Part shown: positions 1-8,789 of the stretch, piece by piece
Layout of the letters: each line of letters begins with the position of its first letter
How positions within the stretch are numbered: the stretch's first letter is position 1
Source: Pseudomonas fluorescens
Lineage (GTDB): Bacteria; Pseudomonadota; Gammaproteobacteria; Pseudomonadales; Pseudomonadaceae
DNA length: 64,000 nucleotides
Reading direction: 5' to 3'
NCBI RefSeq assembly: GCF_902497995.1
Contig: NZ_CABVII010000024.1
Location: 1-64,000, forward strand
Made by a program: the position numbers and the translations under genes
Notes under the pieces: generated by a model
Told to the model about the DNA's origin: nothing
Seen by the model: the letters and a program-made list of their open reading frames with translations, nothing else
Databases searched by the model: none

Positions 1-65
1 TGGCGACCCTGCCGTATCCGAAGAACTACCCGCTCAAAAGCGTGGATGATGTGTTCAACGGCTAA
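1..65 (+). CDS. C-terminal end of an unidentified protein
   Basis: An open frame enters from the left edge and stops at TAA 63-65. The last residues read KNYPLKSVDDVFNG. Only about 20 codons are visible, too few to name a family. A strong terminator follows within 25 bases, which supports a genuine gene end. Confidence 0.6.
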   Translation, partial: ATLPYPKNYPLKSVDDVFNG

Positions 66-88
66 GCCGTTGTAGCGCTTCAGCCAAA

Positions 89-121
89 GGCCCCGGCTCA
101 CTCTGAGTCGGGGCTTTTTTG
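89..121 (+). terminator. Rho-independent terminator
   Basis: A GC-rich stem (GCCCCG at 90-95 pairing with CGGGGC at 109-114, with further pairing CTCA/TGAG inside) is followed by a run of six T. It lies just after the stop codon at 65 and should end that transcript. Confidence 0.9.
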
Positions 122-149
122 TATCTGCGGCTTTTGCGTCGTCCGCAAG

Positions 150-196
150 GGCCCCTTCGCTGCGGTGCGGCGATCCGACAAGCCCGCTCCTACAGA
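150..196. repeat. REP-like element, single copy
   Basis: The segment ending in CGATCCGACAAGCCCGCTCC is a divergent form of the Pseudomonas REP repeat found in many gaps of this window. It sits at the 3' end of the leftward ycaO gene. Confidence 0.6.
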
Positions 197-2400
197 GTGG
201 TCACATTGGCCCGCGCCGAGTGCAGTTTCTTGTAGCTGTCGATCAACCGCAGGTGCCTGTCGAGCCCCTCGAGTTTCATGCTCGTAGGCGTCAGGCCAAA
301 GAAGCGCACGCTGGCGTCCACCGATCCGATCGCTGCATCCATCCGCTCGTTGCCAAACATCCGGCGGAAGTTGGCCTCGTAGTCTTCCAGTTCCAGATCC
401 TCGTCCAGCTTCATCTCCAGCACCACATTCACGGCCTGATAGAACAAGCCACGCTCGACCGTGTTGTCGTTGTACTGCAGGAACATTTCCACCGCCTCCT
501 TCGCCTCTTCATATTGCTGCAAGGCGAGATAAATCAGCAGCTTCAATTCCAGGATCGTCAGCTGACCCCAGGCGGTATTGTCATCGAAATCGATACCGAT
601 CAAGGTGGTGATGTCGGTGTAGTCGTCCAGCTCACTTTCAACCAGGCGCTCGGCCAGCGCTCGCAGTTCCTCTTCGTCCAGGCGATGCAGGTTCAGGATG
701 TCGGCGCGGAAGAACAGCGCTTTGTTGGTGTTATCCCAGATCAGATCGTCTACCGGATAAATCTCCGAATAGTCCGGCACCAGGATGCGGCAGGCCTTCG
801 CGCCGATATGCTCGTAGACCGCCATGTACACTTGCTTGCCCATGCCTTCGAGAATGCCGAACAAGGTCGCGGCTTCCTCGGCATTCGAGTTTTCACCCTG
901 GCCGGAGAAGTCCCACTCCACGAATTCGTAATCCGACTTCGAGCTGAAGAAGCGCCACGACACCACGCCGCTGGAGTCGATAAAGTGCTCGACGAAGTTA
1001 TTCGGCTCGGTCACCGCATGGCCTTCAAACGTCGGCTGGGGCAAGTCGTTGAGGCCTTCGAAGCTGCGGCCTTGCAGCAATTCGGTCAGGCTGCGTTCCA
1101 GCGCCACTTCCAGGCTCGGGTGCGCACCGAACGAGGCGAACACACCGCCGGTACGCGGGTTCATCAGCGTGACGCACATCACCGGGAACTCACCCCCCAG
1201 GGACGCATCCTTCACCAGCACGGGGAACCCCTGTTCTTCCAGCGCCTGAATACCGGCCAGTATCCCGGGATATTTCGCCAGCACGTTGGCCGGTACATCC
1301 GGCAGGGCAAATTCACCTTCGATGATTTCGCGTTTTACCGCCCGCTCGAAGATCTCCGACAGGCACTGCACCTGGGCTTCGGCCAGCGTATTACCGGCAC
1401 TCATGCCGTTGCTCAGGAACAGGTTTTCAACCAGGTTGGACGGGAAATACACCACCTCGCCGTCCGACTGGCGCACGTACGGCAGCGAGCAGATGCCGCG
1501 CTCTTCATTGCCCGAGTTGGTATCGATCAGATGGGAGCCACGCAGCTCGCCGTCGCGGTTGTAAATCTTCAGGCAGTACTCGTCGAGAATGTCGGCCGGC
1601 AGTGCATCTTTACGGCCAGGCTTGAACCAGCGTTCATCCGGGTAGTGCACAAACGCTGCGTTGGCGATGTCTTCGCCCCAGAATTGATCGTTGTAGAAGA
1701 AGTTGCAGTTGAGTCGCTCGATAAACTCGCCCAACGCCGACGCCAACGCGCCTTCCTTGGTCGTACCCTTGCCGTTGGTAAAGCACATCGGCGAGTGCGC
1801 ATCGCGGATATGCAGCGACCACACATTGGGCACGATATTGCGCCACGAGGCGATTTCAATCTTCATGCCCAGGTCCGCCAGAATGGCCGACATATTGGCG
1901 ATGGTTTGCTCCAGCGGCAGATCCTTGCCAGCAATATAAGTGCCCGCCCCGGAAGTCGCCTCTGAGTTAGCAGCAGGCATCAGCAACGCCTGGGCATCGG
2001 CGTCGAGGTTTTCCACCTCTTCGATCACAAACTCAGGCCCGGCTTGCACCACTTTTTTCACGGTGCAACGGTCGATGGAACGCAGGATGCCCTGGCGGTC
2101 CTTATCCGAGATGTCCGCCGGCAACTCGACCTGGATCTTGAAAATCTGGTTGTAACGGTTTTCCGGGTCAACAATATTGTTCTGCGACAGGCGGATGTTA
2201 TCGGTGGGGATATTGCGTGTGCTGCAGTACAACTTCACAAAATACGCCGCACACAACGCCGACGACGCCAGGAAGTAGTCGAACGGACCCGGTGCCGAGC
2301 CATCGCCCTTGTAGCGGATAGGTTGATCGGCCACCACCGTGAAGTCATCGAACTTGGCTTCAAGTCGAAGGTTGTCGAGAAAATTGACCTTGATTTCCAT
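190..2400 (-). CDS. ycaO: OsmC-YcaO fusion protein
   Basis: The protein has 736 residues. Residues 1 to about 130 form an OsmC/Ohr-like domain: SAPGPFDYFLASSALC with Cys50, and DRCTVKK with Cys112, sit where the family keeps its peroxidatic cysteine pair. Residues from about 150 to 560 are a YcaO domain with the ATP-site helix signatures ALGEFIERLNC and QCLSEIFERAVKREI. The last 170 residues are a helical TPR-like tail as in E. coli YcaO; there is no PxPxP end typical of azoline-forming YcaO proteins. E. coli YcaO assists RimO-dependent beta-methylthiolation of ribosomal protein S12, so a similar role is the best guess. The ATG at 2400 has only a weak ribosome site (GGTAATC). The same-strand gene to its right ends in a terminator, so this gene is probably transcribed alone. 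Confidence 0.9.
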   Translation of the reverse strand: MEIKVNFLDNLRLEAKFDDFTVVADQPIRYKGDGSAPGPFDYFLASSALCAAYFVKLYCSTRNIPTDNIRLSQNNIVDPENRYNQIFKIQVELPADISDKDRQGILRSIDRCTVKKVVQAGPEFVIEEVENLDADAQALLMPAANSEATSGAGTYIAGKDLPLEQTIANMSAILADLGMKIEIASWRNIVPNVWSLHIRDAHSPMCFTNGKGTTKEGALASALGEFIERLNCNFFYNDQFWGEDIANAAFVHYPDERWFKPGRKDALPADILDEYCLKIYNRDGELRGSHLIDTNSGNEERGICSLPYVRQSDGEVVYFPSNLVENLFLSNGMSAGNTLAEAQVQCLSEIFERAVKREIIEGEFALPDVPANVLAKYPGILAGIQALEEQGFPVLVKDASLGGEFPVMCVTLMNPRTGGVFASFGAHPSLEVALERSLTELLQGRSFEGLNDLPQPTFEGHAVTEPNNFVEHFIDSSGVVSWRFFSSKSDYEFVEWDFSGQGENSNAEEAATLFGILEGMGKQVYMAVYEHIGAKACRILVPDYSEIYPVDDLIWDNTNKALFFRADILNLHRLDEEELRALAERLVESELDDYTDITTLIGIDFDDNTAWGQLTILELKLLIYLALQQYEEAKEAVEMFLQYNDNTVERGLFYQAVNVVLEMKLDEDLELEDYEANFRRMFGNERMDAAIGSVDASVRFFGLTPTSMKLEGLDRHLRLIDSYKKLHSARANVTTL

Positions 2401-2494
2401 GGGGGATTACCAGAATAACGGCTAGACGATTTGGTCGCCATTATCCGGCTTTTCAGCGGTAAGTCTTGTGGTTCTCTGTCCTGAGCCAGGTTTA

Positions 2495-2534
2495 CAAAAA
2501 GGCCAGAAACGTGCGAACGCTACTGGCCTTTTGA
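2495..2534 (-). terminator. Bidirectional-looking terminator
   Basis: AAAAGGCCAG (2497-2506) pairs with CTGGCCTTTT (2523-2532). The flanking A and T runs let it work in either direction. It lies just past the stop of the isochorismatase-family gene, which is transcribed leftward. Confidence 0.75.
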
Positions 2535-2550
2535 TTTTGGAATGAGGCGT

Positions 2551-3105
2551 TTAGCGACTGGCCGCCAGGAACTCGTTGGTGGACACCACACTCGCATAGG
2601 CAAAACCCAAGGCCGACATGAAGGCCGCGTGCACGTGGGCGGCCGGAACGGTAAGACCGTTGAACTCCAGATCGCGGGAGGCACAGGCGTCGTGGATGAC
2701 GGTGACGGTGTAGCCCATGTCGGCCGCCGCTCGGGTGATGCCATCGACGCACATGTGGCTCATGCTGCCGACCACCACCAATGCCTTGATGCCTTGCTCG
2801 TCGAGGATCGATTTCAGTTCGGTTTCGCGGAACGAATTGACGAAGTGCTTGAGCACGACCGGCTCGTCGGCGCGGTTGAGGACTTTGGGGTGCAGCTTCG
2901 CGCCGTCGGAGCCGGGCGTGAAGAATGGCGCATCGTCGGAGGTGAATTCATGGCGGATGTGTATCACCGAGTCACCGGCGTCACGGAAGGCTTCGATCAA
3001 CCGTACAGCGTTGTCCGCCGCGGCGTCGGCACCGGCCAGTGGCCACTTGCCGTGGGGGAAGTAGTCGTTCTGGATATCGACTACGATGAGTGCTTGCCTG
3101 GTCAT
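2551..3105 (-). CDS. Isochorismatase-family cysteine hydrolase
   Basis: This is a 184-residue protein of the isochorismatase/nicotinamidase fold. The visible catalytic triad is Asp10 in LIVVDIQND, Lys86 in VVLKHFVNSF and Cys119 in SHMCVDG, followed by the typical TRAAADMGY helix. The substrate cannot be read from the sequence; family members cleave isochorismate, nicotinamide, carbamoyl or ureido groups. The start at 3105 was chosen because GAGGAAA lies seven bases upstream; an open frame extends to 3336 but has no such site. The gene is divergent from a GlxA-type regulator that begins 102 bases away, a common pairing in which the regulator controls the hydrolase. Confidence 0.9.
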   Translation of the reverse strand: MTRQALIVVDIQNDYFPHGKWPLAGADAAADNAVRLIEAFRDAGDSVIHIRHEFTSDDAPFFTPGSDGAKLHPKVLNRADEPVVLKHFVNSFRETELKSILDEQGIKALVVVGSMSHMCVDGITRAAADMGYTVTVIHDACASRDLEFNGLTVPAAHVHAAFMSALGFAYASVVSTNEFLAASR

Positions 3106-3206
3106 GAATGTTTCCTCGAAGTGTGTGCTGGTGTGAAATGAAGTATCGGGCCTTGCAGGCCGTCCGAGGATTGGCCGCACCGACAATAGCAGGGGGAAAA
3201 CTGACA

Positions 3207-4202
3207 ATGGACGCAGAAAGGGCCATCGTCGAACTGGGTGTGGTGATCTATCCCGGCGCGCAGATGGCTGCGGTGCACGGGCTGACGGACTTGTTCGCCG
3301 TGGCGAACCGGATTGCCGCCGAGCACCAGAGTGCACGGTTGCCGCAGCTGCGGGTCAGCCATTGGCAGGTCGATGGCGAGCAGGTCCCCGAGCGGGTCTA
3401 TGACAGCCATCCCGCCCTGGACAGGGCATTGGTTGCGGTGTTGATACCCCCCTCGATCGCCGGCTTTTCCGAAGGCCAGGCACCACAGGCGTTGATCCGT
3501 TGGCTTCGCCAGCAACATGCCAACGGCGCGATCCTCGGTGGCGTCTGCGTGGGCTCGATTCTCTTGGCTGAAAGCGGCCTGCTCGACGGTCGCAGCGCCA
3601 CTACCCACTGGACCTCGGCCAAGACTTTCGCCGAGCGTTACCCGGCGATCAGACTCAAGGCCGATACCCCCATCGTCGATGACGGCGACCTGATTACGAC
3701 TGCCGGTTTGATGGCCTGGTCCGAACTGGGTTTGCGTCTAGTGGACCGTCTGCTCGGGCCGAGCATCGCCACCAGCACCGCGCGTTTCCTGGTGGTGGAA
3801 CACAGCGACAGCGCGAGCGAGTGCGGCAGCAATTTTTCACCGATTCTCAGCCATGGCGATGCGTCGATTCTCAAGGTGCAGCACTGGTTGCAAAGCACCG
3901 GCGCGACGGATGTGTCGCTGACCACAATGGCCGAGCGGGCAGGGCTGGAAGAGCGCACCTTCCTGCGCCGATTCCGCGCGGCGACCGGCTCGAAACCCAC
4001 CGAGTACTGCCAGCACCTGCGGGTCGGCAAGGCGCGGGAAATGCTCGAGTTCACCAACGGCACTATCGATCACATCGCCTGGACCGTCGGGTATCAGGAT
4101 CCAGGGGCGTTTCGGGCGATGTTCAAAAGGATTACCGGGTTGGCGCCGAGTGATTATCGGGCACGGTTTGGGGTGGCATCGAGTTCGGCCGCGACGCGAT
4201 AG
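3207..4202 (+). CDS. GlxA-family transcriptional regulator (DJ-1/PfpI plus AraC HTH)
   Basis: The 331-residue protein has an N-terminal DJ-1/PfpI-like domain (residues 5-190, with Cys114 in GGVCVGS at the nucleophile elbow) and a C-terminal AraC-type double helix-turn-helix (about 228-318, LTTMAERAGLEERTFLRRF and IDHIAWTVGYQDPGAFRAMF). Such proteins are activators that sense small nitrogenous ligands through the DJ-1-like domain. The start at 3207 follows AGGGGG at 3191-3196; an in-frame ATG at 3138 is possible but would add an atypical leader. It is divergent from the cysteine hydrolase and probably regulates it (inference from position). Confidence 0.88.
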   Translation: MDAERAIVELGVVIYPGAQMAAVHGLTDLFAVANRIAAEHQSARLPQLRVSHWQVDGEQVPERVYDSHPALDRALVAVLIPPSIAGFSEGQAPQALIRWLRQQHANGAILGGVCVGSILLAESGLLDGRSATTHWTSAKTFAERYPAIRLKADTPIVDDGDLITTAGLMAWSELGLRLVDRLLGPSIATSTARFLVVEHSDSASECGSNFSPILSHGDASILKVQHWLQSTGATDVSLTTMAERAGLEERTFLRRFRAATGSKPTEYCQHLRVGKAREMLEFTNGTIDHIAWTVGYQDPGAFRAMFKRITGLAPSDYRARFGVASSSAATR

Positions 4203-4221
4203 TCACTCACAGCAGATCAAA

Positions 4222-4327
4222 GTGTGGGAGCGGGCTTGCTCGCGAATGCGGTCCAACATTCAACATTTATGTCGACTGTCACGCCGCATTCGCGAGCAAG
4301 TCGGATCGCCGCACCGCCGCTCCCACC
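4222..4327. repeat. REP doublet (inverted pair)
   Basis: Two REP units in opposite orientation: GTGGGAGCGGGCTTGCTCGC at the left and its complement-like GCGAGCAAGTCGGATCGCCG...GCTCCCAC at the right. The pair can form a long hairpin. It fills the gap after the GlxA-type gene. Confidence 0.85.
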
Positions 4328-4351
4328 TTGGGATTTGTGCGAGAGATTAGA

Positions 4352-4392
4352 TCGTGCAAAATGCCGGAATCGAAGCAAGGGTCGTGCAAAAT
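4352..4392. repeat. Two TCGTGCAAAAT direct repeats
   Basis: TCGTGCAAAAT occurs at 4352-4362 and again at 4382-4392, exactly 30 bases apart, upstream of the DUF3182 gene. Spacing near three helical turns suits a pair of protein-binding sites. No regulator can be assigned. Confidence 0.4.
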
Positions 4393-4461
4393 CAAGCAGG
4401 CTTAGAGCCATCACTCTCCCCACAACTGGCTGATTTAAAAGCCGTCTCGTGCCAGTGATCC

Positions 4462-4478
4462 TTGGCCTGATCTCTGCA
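4462..4478 (+). promoter_or_regulatory. Possible sigma-54 promoter for the DUF3182 gene
   Basis: TTGGCCTGATCTCTGCA keeps the essential GG-N10-GC spacing of -24/-12 promoters and lies 44 bases before the start codon at 4522. The repeats at 4352 and 4382 could be the activator sites. The match to the wider consensus is only moderate. Confidence 0.35.
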
Positions 4479-4521
4479 CCGTTTAAGTTACATTCATAAA
4501 GCGCCAATTGAAGGGGGATGC

Positions 4522-5631
4522 ATGACCCCAACAAACCGCAAGAAACTGGTGGTCGCCCATTCGGTGCGCCCCGACGCTCCACTGCACGAAGTCGAAACCA
4601 ATCGCGCACTGGCCCGTTGGCTGGCGCACATCCTCGGGCTCGAATTCGGGGGCAGTTACGACTCTCGGTTGCACAGCGGCCATGACCTTTATCTGTTGCC
4701 GACCCAGACCCTGGTAGGCACCGCTGCCGCCCGACAATTGGGCGTGAGAGGGCCGGATGATTTGTGGGGTGGTTACGTCGACCATGACTTCATCTGCACC
4801 AAAGCCATCAGCCACGGCTTGCTCAACAGACATGCATTCGCACCCGACGGCTGGGCGCCGTTGTTCTGCGAACGCGTGCGCAACGTGGTGCTTGATGGTC
4901 TCAGCGTATTCTCCCTCGATGACGCCCGGCCTGCGGCGGAGCACCTGCTCTACACCGGTCCGATCCGCCTGAAGCCGATTCATGCCTGTGCAGGGCGTGG
5001 TCAGGAAGTGATCAAAAGCCTCGACCAGTTCGATGCCATCCTCGCCAGGCCGGATGCCAGGAAGTTGTTCACCGAAGGCGTGGTGTTGGAGCAGGATCTG
5101 GACAGTGTCATCACCCACAGCGTCGGCCAGAGCTTTATCGGTGGCAAAGTGTTGAGTTATTGCGGTGATCAATACTTGACCGAAGACGGGCAGGGCGAGC
5201 AGGTTTATGGTGGGTCCAACCTGTTGGTGGTGCAGGGGTATTACGACGATTTGCTCAAGCTGGCGTTGTCTGACGATGTACGGCTGGCGATTGAGCAAGC
5301 ACAGGTTTTCGACAGCGCAGCGGATGAGGCCTACCCCGGCTTTTACGCCTCGCGGCGCAACTACGACATCGCCCAGGGGCTGGACAGTAACGGCAAACGG
5401 CGCAGCGGCGTGCTGGAACAATCCTGGCGCATGGGCGGAGCCAGCAGTGCCGAAGTGGCGGCCTTGCAAAGCTTCGTCAACGATCCGGGGATGCGTGCGA
5501 TTCGCGTATCTTCGGTGGAAAAGTACATCGATCAGCCATTGCCTGCGGATGCGATCGAGGTGTACCGCGGGCCGGCCCAAAACAGTGATTTTCTACTCAA
5601 GTACGTAACGGTTAAATCCTATGACGGCTAG
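4522..5631 (+). CDS. DUF3182 family protein, ATP-grasp-like
   Basis: This 369-residue protein matches the uncharacterised DUF3182 family. Its middle and C-terminal part looks like an ATP-grasp ligase: RLKPIHACAGRGQ (about 153-165) resembles the nucleotide-binding lysine plus glycine-rich loop, and GVVLEQDLDS the hinge between lobes. Strong hydrophobic segments and a signal peptide are absent, so it should be cytoplasmic. AAGGGGG lies just upstream of ATG 4522. Its last 11 bases overlap the next gene, so the two are translationally coupled. A ligase acting on an unknown carboxylate substrate is an inference; no function is established. Confidence 0.8.
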   Translation: MTPTNRKKLVVAHSVRPDAPLHEVETNRALARWLAHILGLEFGGSYDSRLHSGHDLYLLPTQTLVGTAAARQLGVRGPDDLWGGYVDHDFICTKAISHGLLNRHAFAPDGWAPLFCERVRNVVLDGLSVFSLDDARPAAEHLLYTGPIRLKPIHACAGRGQEVIKSLDQFDAILARPDARKLFTEGVVLEQDLDSVITHSVGQSFIGGKVLSYCGDQYLTEDGQGEQVYGGSNLLVVQGYYDDLLKLALSDDVRLAIEQAQVFDSAADEAYPGFYASRRNYDIAQGLDSNGKRRSGVLEQSWRMGGASSAEVAALQSFVNDPGMRAIRVSSVEKYIDQPLPADAIEVYRGPAQNSDFLLKYVTVKSYDG

Positions 5632-6379
5632 AAGCGAAACCATTCAGATCGACATCGACGATGAACAGATGACCGGGACCTTCCTCAGCCCCAAGTCAAA
5701 AGTCCCGGGCGTGCTGTTCGTGCATGGTTGGGGCGGCAGCCAGGAACGGGACCTTGAACGGGCAAAGGGCATCGCCGGTCTGGGGTGTGTGTGCCTGACG
5801 TTCGACTTGCGCGGACACACCGGGGGCACCGGTATTGCGCTGGCACGGGTGACGCGTGAGGACAACCTGCGCGACCTGCTGGCGGCCTATGACCGGTTGC
5901 TTGCCCATCCGGCGCTCGATACGTCGGCGATTGCCGTCGTCGGCACCAGTTATGGTGGTTATCTGGCGTCGATCCTGACGTCGTTGCGCCCCGTTCGCTG
6001 GTTGGCGCTGCGAGTGCCGGCGCTGTATCGCGACGATCAATGGAACACACCCAAGCGTGACCTGGACAAGCCCGACCTGCGTGACTACCGCAGCACGCTG
6101 GTTCGCGCCGACAGCAATCGTGCGCTGCATGCCTGCGCGCAATTTACCGGGGATGTGCTGCTGGTCGAGTCCGAAACCGATGACTATGTGCCGCATGCCA
6201 CCATCATGAGTTACCGGGCGGCCTGTCAACAGACGCATTCCCTGACACACCGGATTATCGACGGTTCGGATCACGCCTTGAGCGATCCGGTTTCGCAGCT
6301 GGCATACACCTCGATCCTGGTGGGCTGGATTACAGAGATGGTGGTGGGTGAGCGGTTGAGCATTATTCAATCCAGTTGA
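5621..6379 (+). CDS. Alpha/beta hydrolase (dienelactone-hydrolase/peptidase-like)
   Basis: The 252-residue cytoplasmic protein has a standard alpha/beta-hydrolase layout: oxyanion loop HGWGGSQ (35-41), nucleophile elbow GTSYGG with Ser110, acid Asp187 or Asp188 in ESETDDYVP, and His218 in GSDHAL. Length and motifs fit small esterases, thioesterases and acyl-peptidases. It overlaps the DUF3182 gene by 11 bases and almost certainly shares its mRNA. A matched make/break or biosynthesis/editing role with the ATP-grasp-like partner is plausible but unproven. Confidence 0.88.
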   Translation: MTARSETIQIDIDDEQMTGTFLSPKSKVPGVLFVHGWGGSQERDLERAKGIAGLGCVCLTFDLRGHTGGTGIALARVTREDNLRDLLAAYDRLLAHPALDTSAIAVVGTSYGGYLASILTSLRPVRWLALRVPALYRDDQWNTPKRDLDKPDLRDYRSTLVRADSNRALHACAQFTGDVLLVESETDDYVPHATIMSYRAACQQTHSLTHRIIDGSDHALSDPVSQLAYTSILVGWITEMVVGERLSIIQSS

Positions 6380-6400
6380 GATTAGCGGTGTTTTTGCGAT

Positions 6401-6503
6401 CATTCGCGAGCAAGCCCGCTCCCACATTTGATCCCGGTCGTACACAACATTCGTGTCCACAGGAGATCCAATGTGGGAGCGGGCTTGCTCGCGAAGGCGG
6501 CAC
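6401..6503. repeat. REP doublet
   Basis: CGCGAGCAAGCCCGCTCCCA at the left and GTGGGAGCGGGCTTGCTCGC at the right form an inverted pair between the converging hydrolase and ybhN genes. Confidence 0.85.
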
Positions 6504-6519
6504 CCGCTTCACCTCAACG

Positions 6520-7506
6520 CTAAGATGGTTTCTTCGCAATCCGCAACGACTTCGCCTTGGCCTCGACAACCAGATACATCACCACCGTAATCAACAACGG
6601 CAAGATGAAATAGATCGCCCGATAAGCCAGCAATCCCGCCACCAGACTCCCCCGTGAAGCCTCATGTTGCAGCAGCGCGACGAACACCGCCTCCAACACC
6701 CCAAGCCCGGCAGGAATATGCGTGATCACTCCGGCGATCGCGCTGATCAACAGCACCCCAAGCACCAGCGGATAGTCCAGTTTGCTCGGCAACAGGGTGA
6801 AAATCACGGCAGCCATCAGCGACCAGTTCAGTGCGCCGAGGGCCAGTTGCAAGATCGCCATGCGCAGGGATGGCAGATTGATTTCCACCCCGCGGATCGA
6901 CCATTCCCGGCGCCGGGAAAACTGACAGGCCACCAAGTACCCCGCGCTCGCCAACAGCAACAATACGCCCACCCCTTGCAACGCACCGGTGCTCAGCTTC
7001 CAGCCTGGCGGCATCCGCACCAGGCCGCTGGTGAACACCGCGCCGGCAATGACCATGTAGCCGAACCAGTTGGTTGCCAGACTGAGGCCGAGGATCTTCG
7101 CGATGTTGCCTTTGCTCACCCCGAGACGTGAGTACAGGCGATACCGCATGGCAACGCCACCGACCCAGGCGCTCAGGTTGAGGTTGAAGGCGTAGCTGAT
7201 AATGCCCACCGGCAGGATTTGCTTCCAGGTCAGGTCCTGGCGGATGTAAGTACGGCCGATCAGGTCGAAGCAGGCATAGACCAGAAAACTCACCAGGGTC
7301 AGCCCGGAGGCGATGATCAGCGTGCGCACCTTGAAATCAGCGAGGTTGCTGAACACCTCGTCCCATTCGATGCGCTGGGCGAGCATCGTGAACAGTACGA
7401 TCAGCGCCAGGAAAAACAGCATCGTCAGCGGTTTTTTCCAGCGGCTCCAGCGCGACTTATGCGGATGATCGGCGTGGGTCGCCGGTTGCGTTTCAGAGTG
7501 GCTCAT
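6520..7506 (-). CDS. ybhN: YbhN family integral membrane protein
   Basis: The 328-residue protein belongs to the lysylphosphatidylglycerol synthase transmembrane-region/UPF0104 group. It has about eight hydrophobic helices, for example MLFFLALIVLFTML near residue 30 and AIYFILPLLITVVMYLVV near the C-terminus, after a basic cytoplasmic N-terminus. The family motif AFNLNLSAWVGGVAMRYRLYSRLG is in the middle. The biochemical role is unsettled; the E. coli gene also lies in an ybhPON operon with cardiolipin synthase B, which suggests a part in phospholipid movement or remodelling. Its start shares a base with the clsB stop. Confidence 0.9.
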   Translation of the reverse strand: MSHSETQPATHADHPHKSRWSRWKKPLTMLFFLALIVLFTMLAQRIEWDEVFSNLADFKVRTLIIASGLTLVSFLVYACFDLIGRTYIRQDLTWKQILPVGIISYAFNLNLSAWVGGVAMRYRLYSRLGVSKGNIAKILGLSLATNWFGYMVIAGAVFTSGLVRMPPGWKLSTGALQGVGVLLLLASAGYLVACQFSRRREWSIRGVEINLPSLRMAILQLALGALNWSLMAAVIFTLLPSKLDYPLVLGVLLISAIAGVITHIPAGLGVLEAVFVALLQHEASRGSLVAGLLAYRAIYFILPLLITVVMYLVVEAKAKSLRIAKKPS

Positions 7507-8789
7507 CAGGTGTCACTCCGGGCGGTATGGGAAAAAGGTGTCAGGCGCGGCTTGTGCGCCGGCAGCCAACCGGCCCATGCCGGAAAGTGTCGCAGGAAGT
7601 GAAAAACCAGAAAGCCGACGGTCATGTGCCAGACCCGTCCGCGGGGTGACTTGTCCGCGGACATGGCCTTGCAGTGATTGTCGCTCAGGTCCTCGAGGCG
7701 TTCGAACAGTACCCGGTTGAAGGCGCGATCGCGGATCAACACGTTGGCTTCCAGGTTCATGGCCAGGCTCAACGGGTCCAGGTTGCTCGAACCCACTGTG
7801 CTCCAGTCCTCATCCACCAGCGCGACTTTGCCGTGCAGCGGGCGGTCGCAGTATTCATAAATCTGCACACCGGATTTGAGCAGGTAGTCATAGGTCATGC
7901 GCGCCGCGAGTTTGGCCACCAGCATGTCGGGCTGGCCTTGCAGAATCAGCCGCACATCGACGCCGCGCCGGGCCGCGTTGCGGATTTCGCGCAGCAGGCG
8001 ATAACCTGGAAAGAAGTAGGCATTGGCGATCACCACGCGCCGTTGGGCGCTGCGGAGCACCTGGTGGTAAACCTCTTCGATGTCGGTCGTATGTTCGCCG
8101 TTGTCGCGGTACACCAGGCGTACCTGACCGTCGTGATCGGTGAAGGCCAGTTCCTGGCGCCGCTGACGGCGACGTTGCCACCAGTATTTGGCCCGGGCCG
8201 GACGGCCGCTTTGCAGCAGTGCGAAGTGATGGATGTCGGCCACTGCCGGGCCTTGCACTTCCACCGAATAATCCTGTTTGGCCTCGGGACCGAAGTCGGC
8301 CAGATGGTCGGCGGAAAAGTTGATCCCGCCAATGAACGCAATCGTGCCGTCGACTACCACTATCTTGCGGTGCAGGCGGCGGAACCAGTTGGTGCGGATG
8401 CCCAGATGCTTGGGCGCCGGGTCGAATATCTGAATGCGCACGCCGGCCTCGCTCAACGCCGCGAGGTAGGCGGTGCTCAGTTCGCCGCAGCCAAAACCGT
8501 CGAGACTGGCAGTGACCCGCACGCCGCGTTTGGCGGCATCGATCAGCACTTGCTGCAGTTCATTGCCGACCTTGTCCTCGAACACGATGAAGGTTTCCAG
8601 CAGGATTTCGCTCTTGGCCTGGCGCATGACGTCGAACACCCGGGGAAAGTACGCTTCGCCGTTTTCCAGCAGCTCCACGCGATTGTTGCCCTGCCAGCCG
8701 TACTCGACGTCGACCGTGCCGGGTTCACGGACGGGCGGGGTTGTGGATAAGTGTTCCACGCTGGTTTTTTCCATCGACGGGCTGCTCAT
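7506..8789 (-). CDS. clsB: Cardiolipin synthase B, phospholipase D superfamily
   Basis: The 427-residue protein has two HKD motifs of the phospholipase D superfamily: His140-Lys142-Asp147 (HRKIVVVDGTIAFIGGINF) and His319-Lys321-Asp326 (HGKVALVDEDWSTVGSSN). This arrangement and the ybhP/ybhN neighbours identify ClsB (YbhO), which makes cardiolipin by transphosphatidylation at the inner membrane. The N-terminus lacks the two membrane helices of ClsA, as expected. The start overlaps the ybhP stop by four bases (ATGA) and the stop touches the ybhN start, so the operon is tightly coupled. Confidence 0.93.
   Translation of the reverse strand: MSSPSMEKTSVEHLSTTPPVREPGTVDVEYGWQGNNRVELLENGEAYFPRVFDVMRQAKSEILLETFIVFEDKVGNELQQVLIDAAKRGVRVTASLDGFGCGELSTAYLAALSEAGVRIQIFDPAPKHLGIRTNWFRRLHRKIVVVDGTIAFIGGINFSADHLADFGPEAKQDYSVEVQGPAVADIHHFALLQSGRPARAKYWWQRRRQRRQELAFTDHDGQVRLVYRDNGEHTTDIEEVYHQVLRSAQRRVVIANAYFFPGYRLLREIRNAARRGVDVRLILQGQPDMLVAKLAARMTYDYLLKSGVQIYEYCDRPLHGKVALVDEDWSTVGSSNLDPLSLAMNLEANVLIRDRAFNRVLFERLEDLSDNHCKAMSADKSPRGRVWHMTVGFLVFHFLRHFPAWAGWLPAHKPRLTPFSHTARSDT

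Noticed and set aside
220..1965. Long open frame on the plus strand (581 codons)
   Set aside because: It lies antisense to the ycaO gene, has a His/Gln/Arg-rich composition typical of a complement of GC-rich coding DNA, and no family motif.
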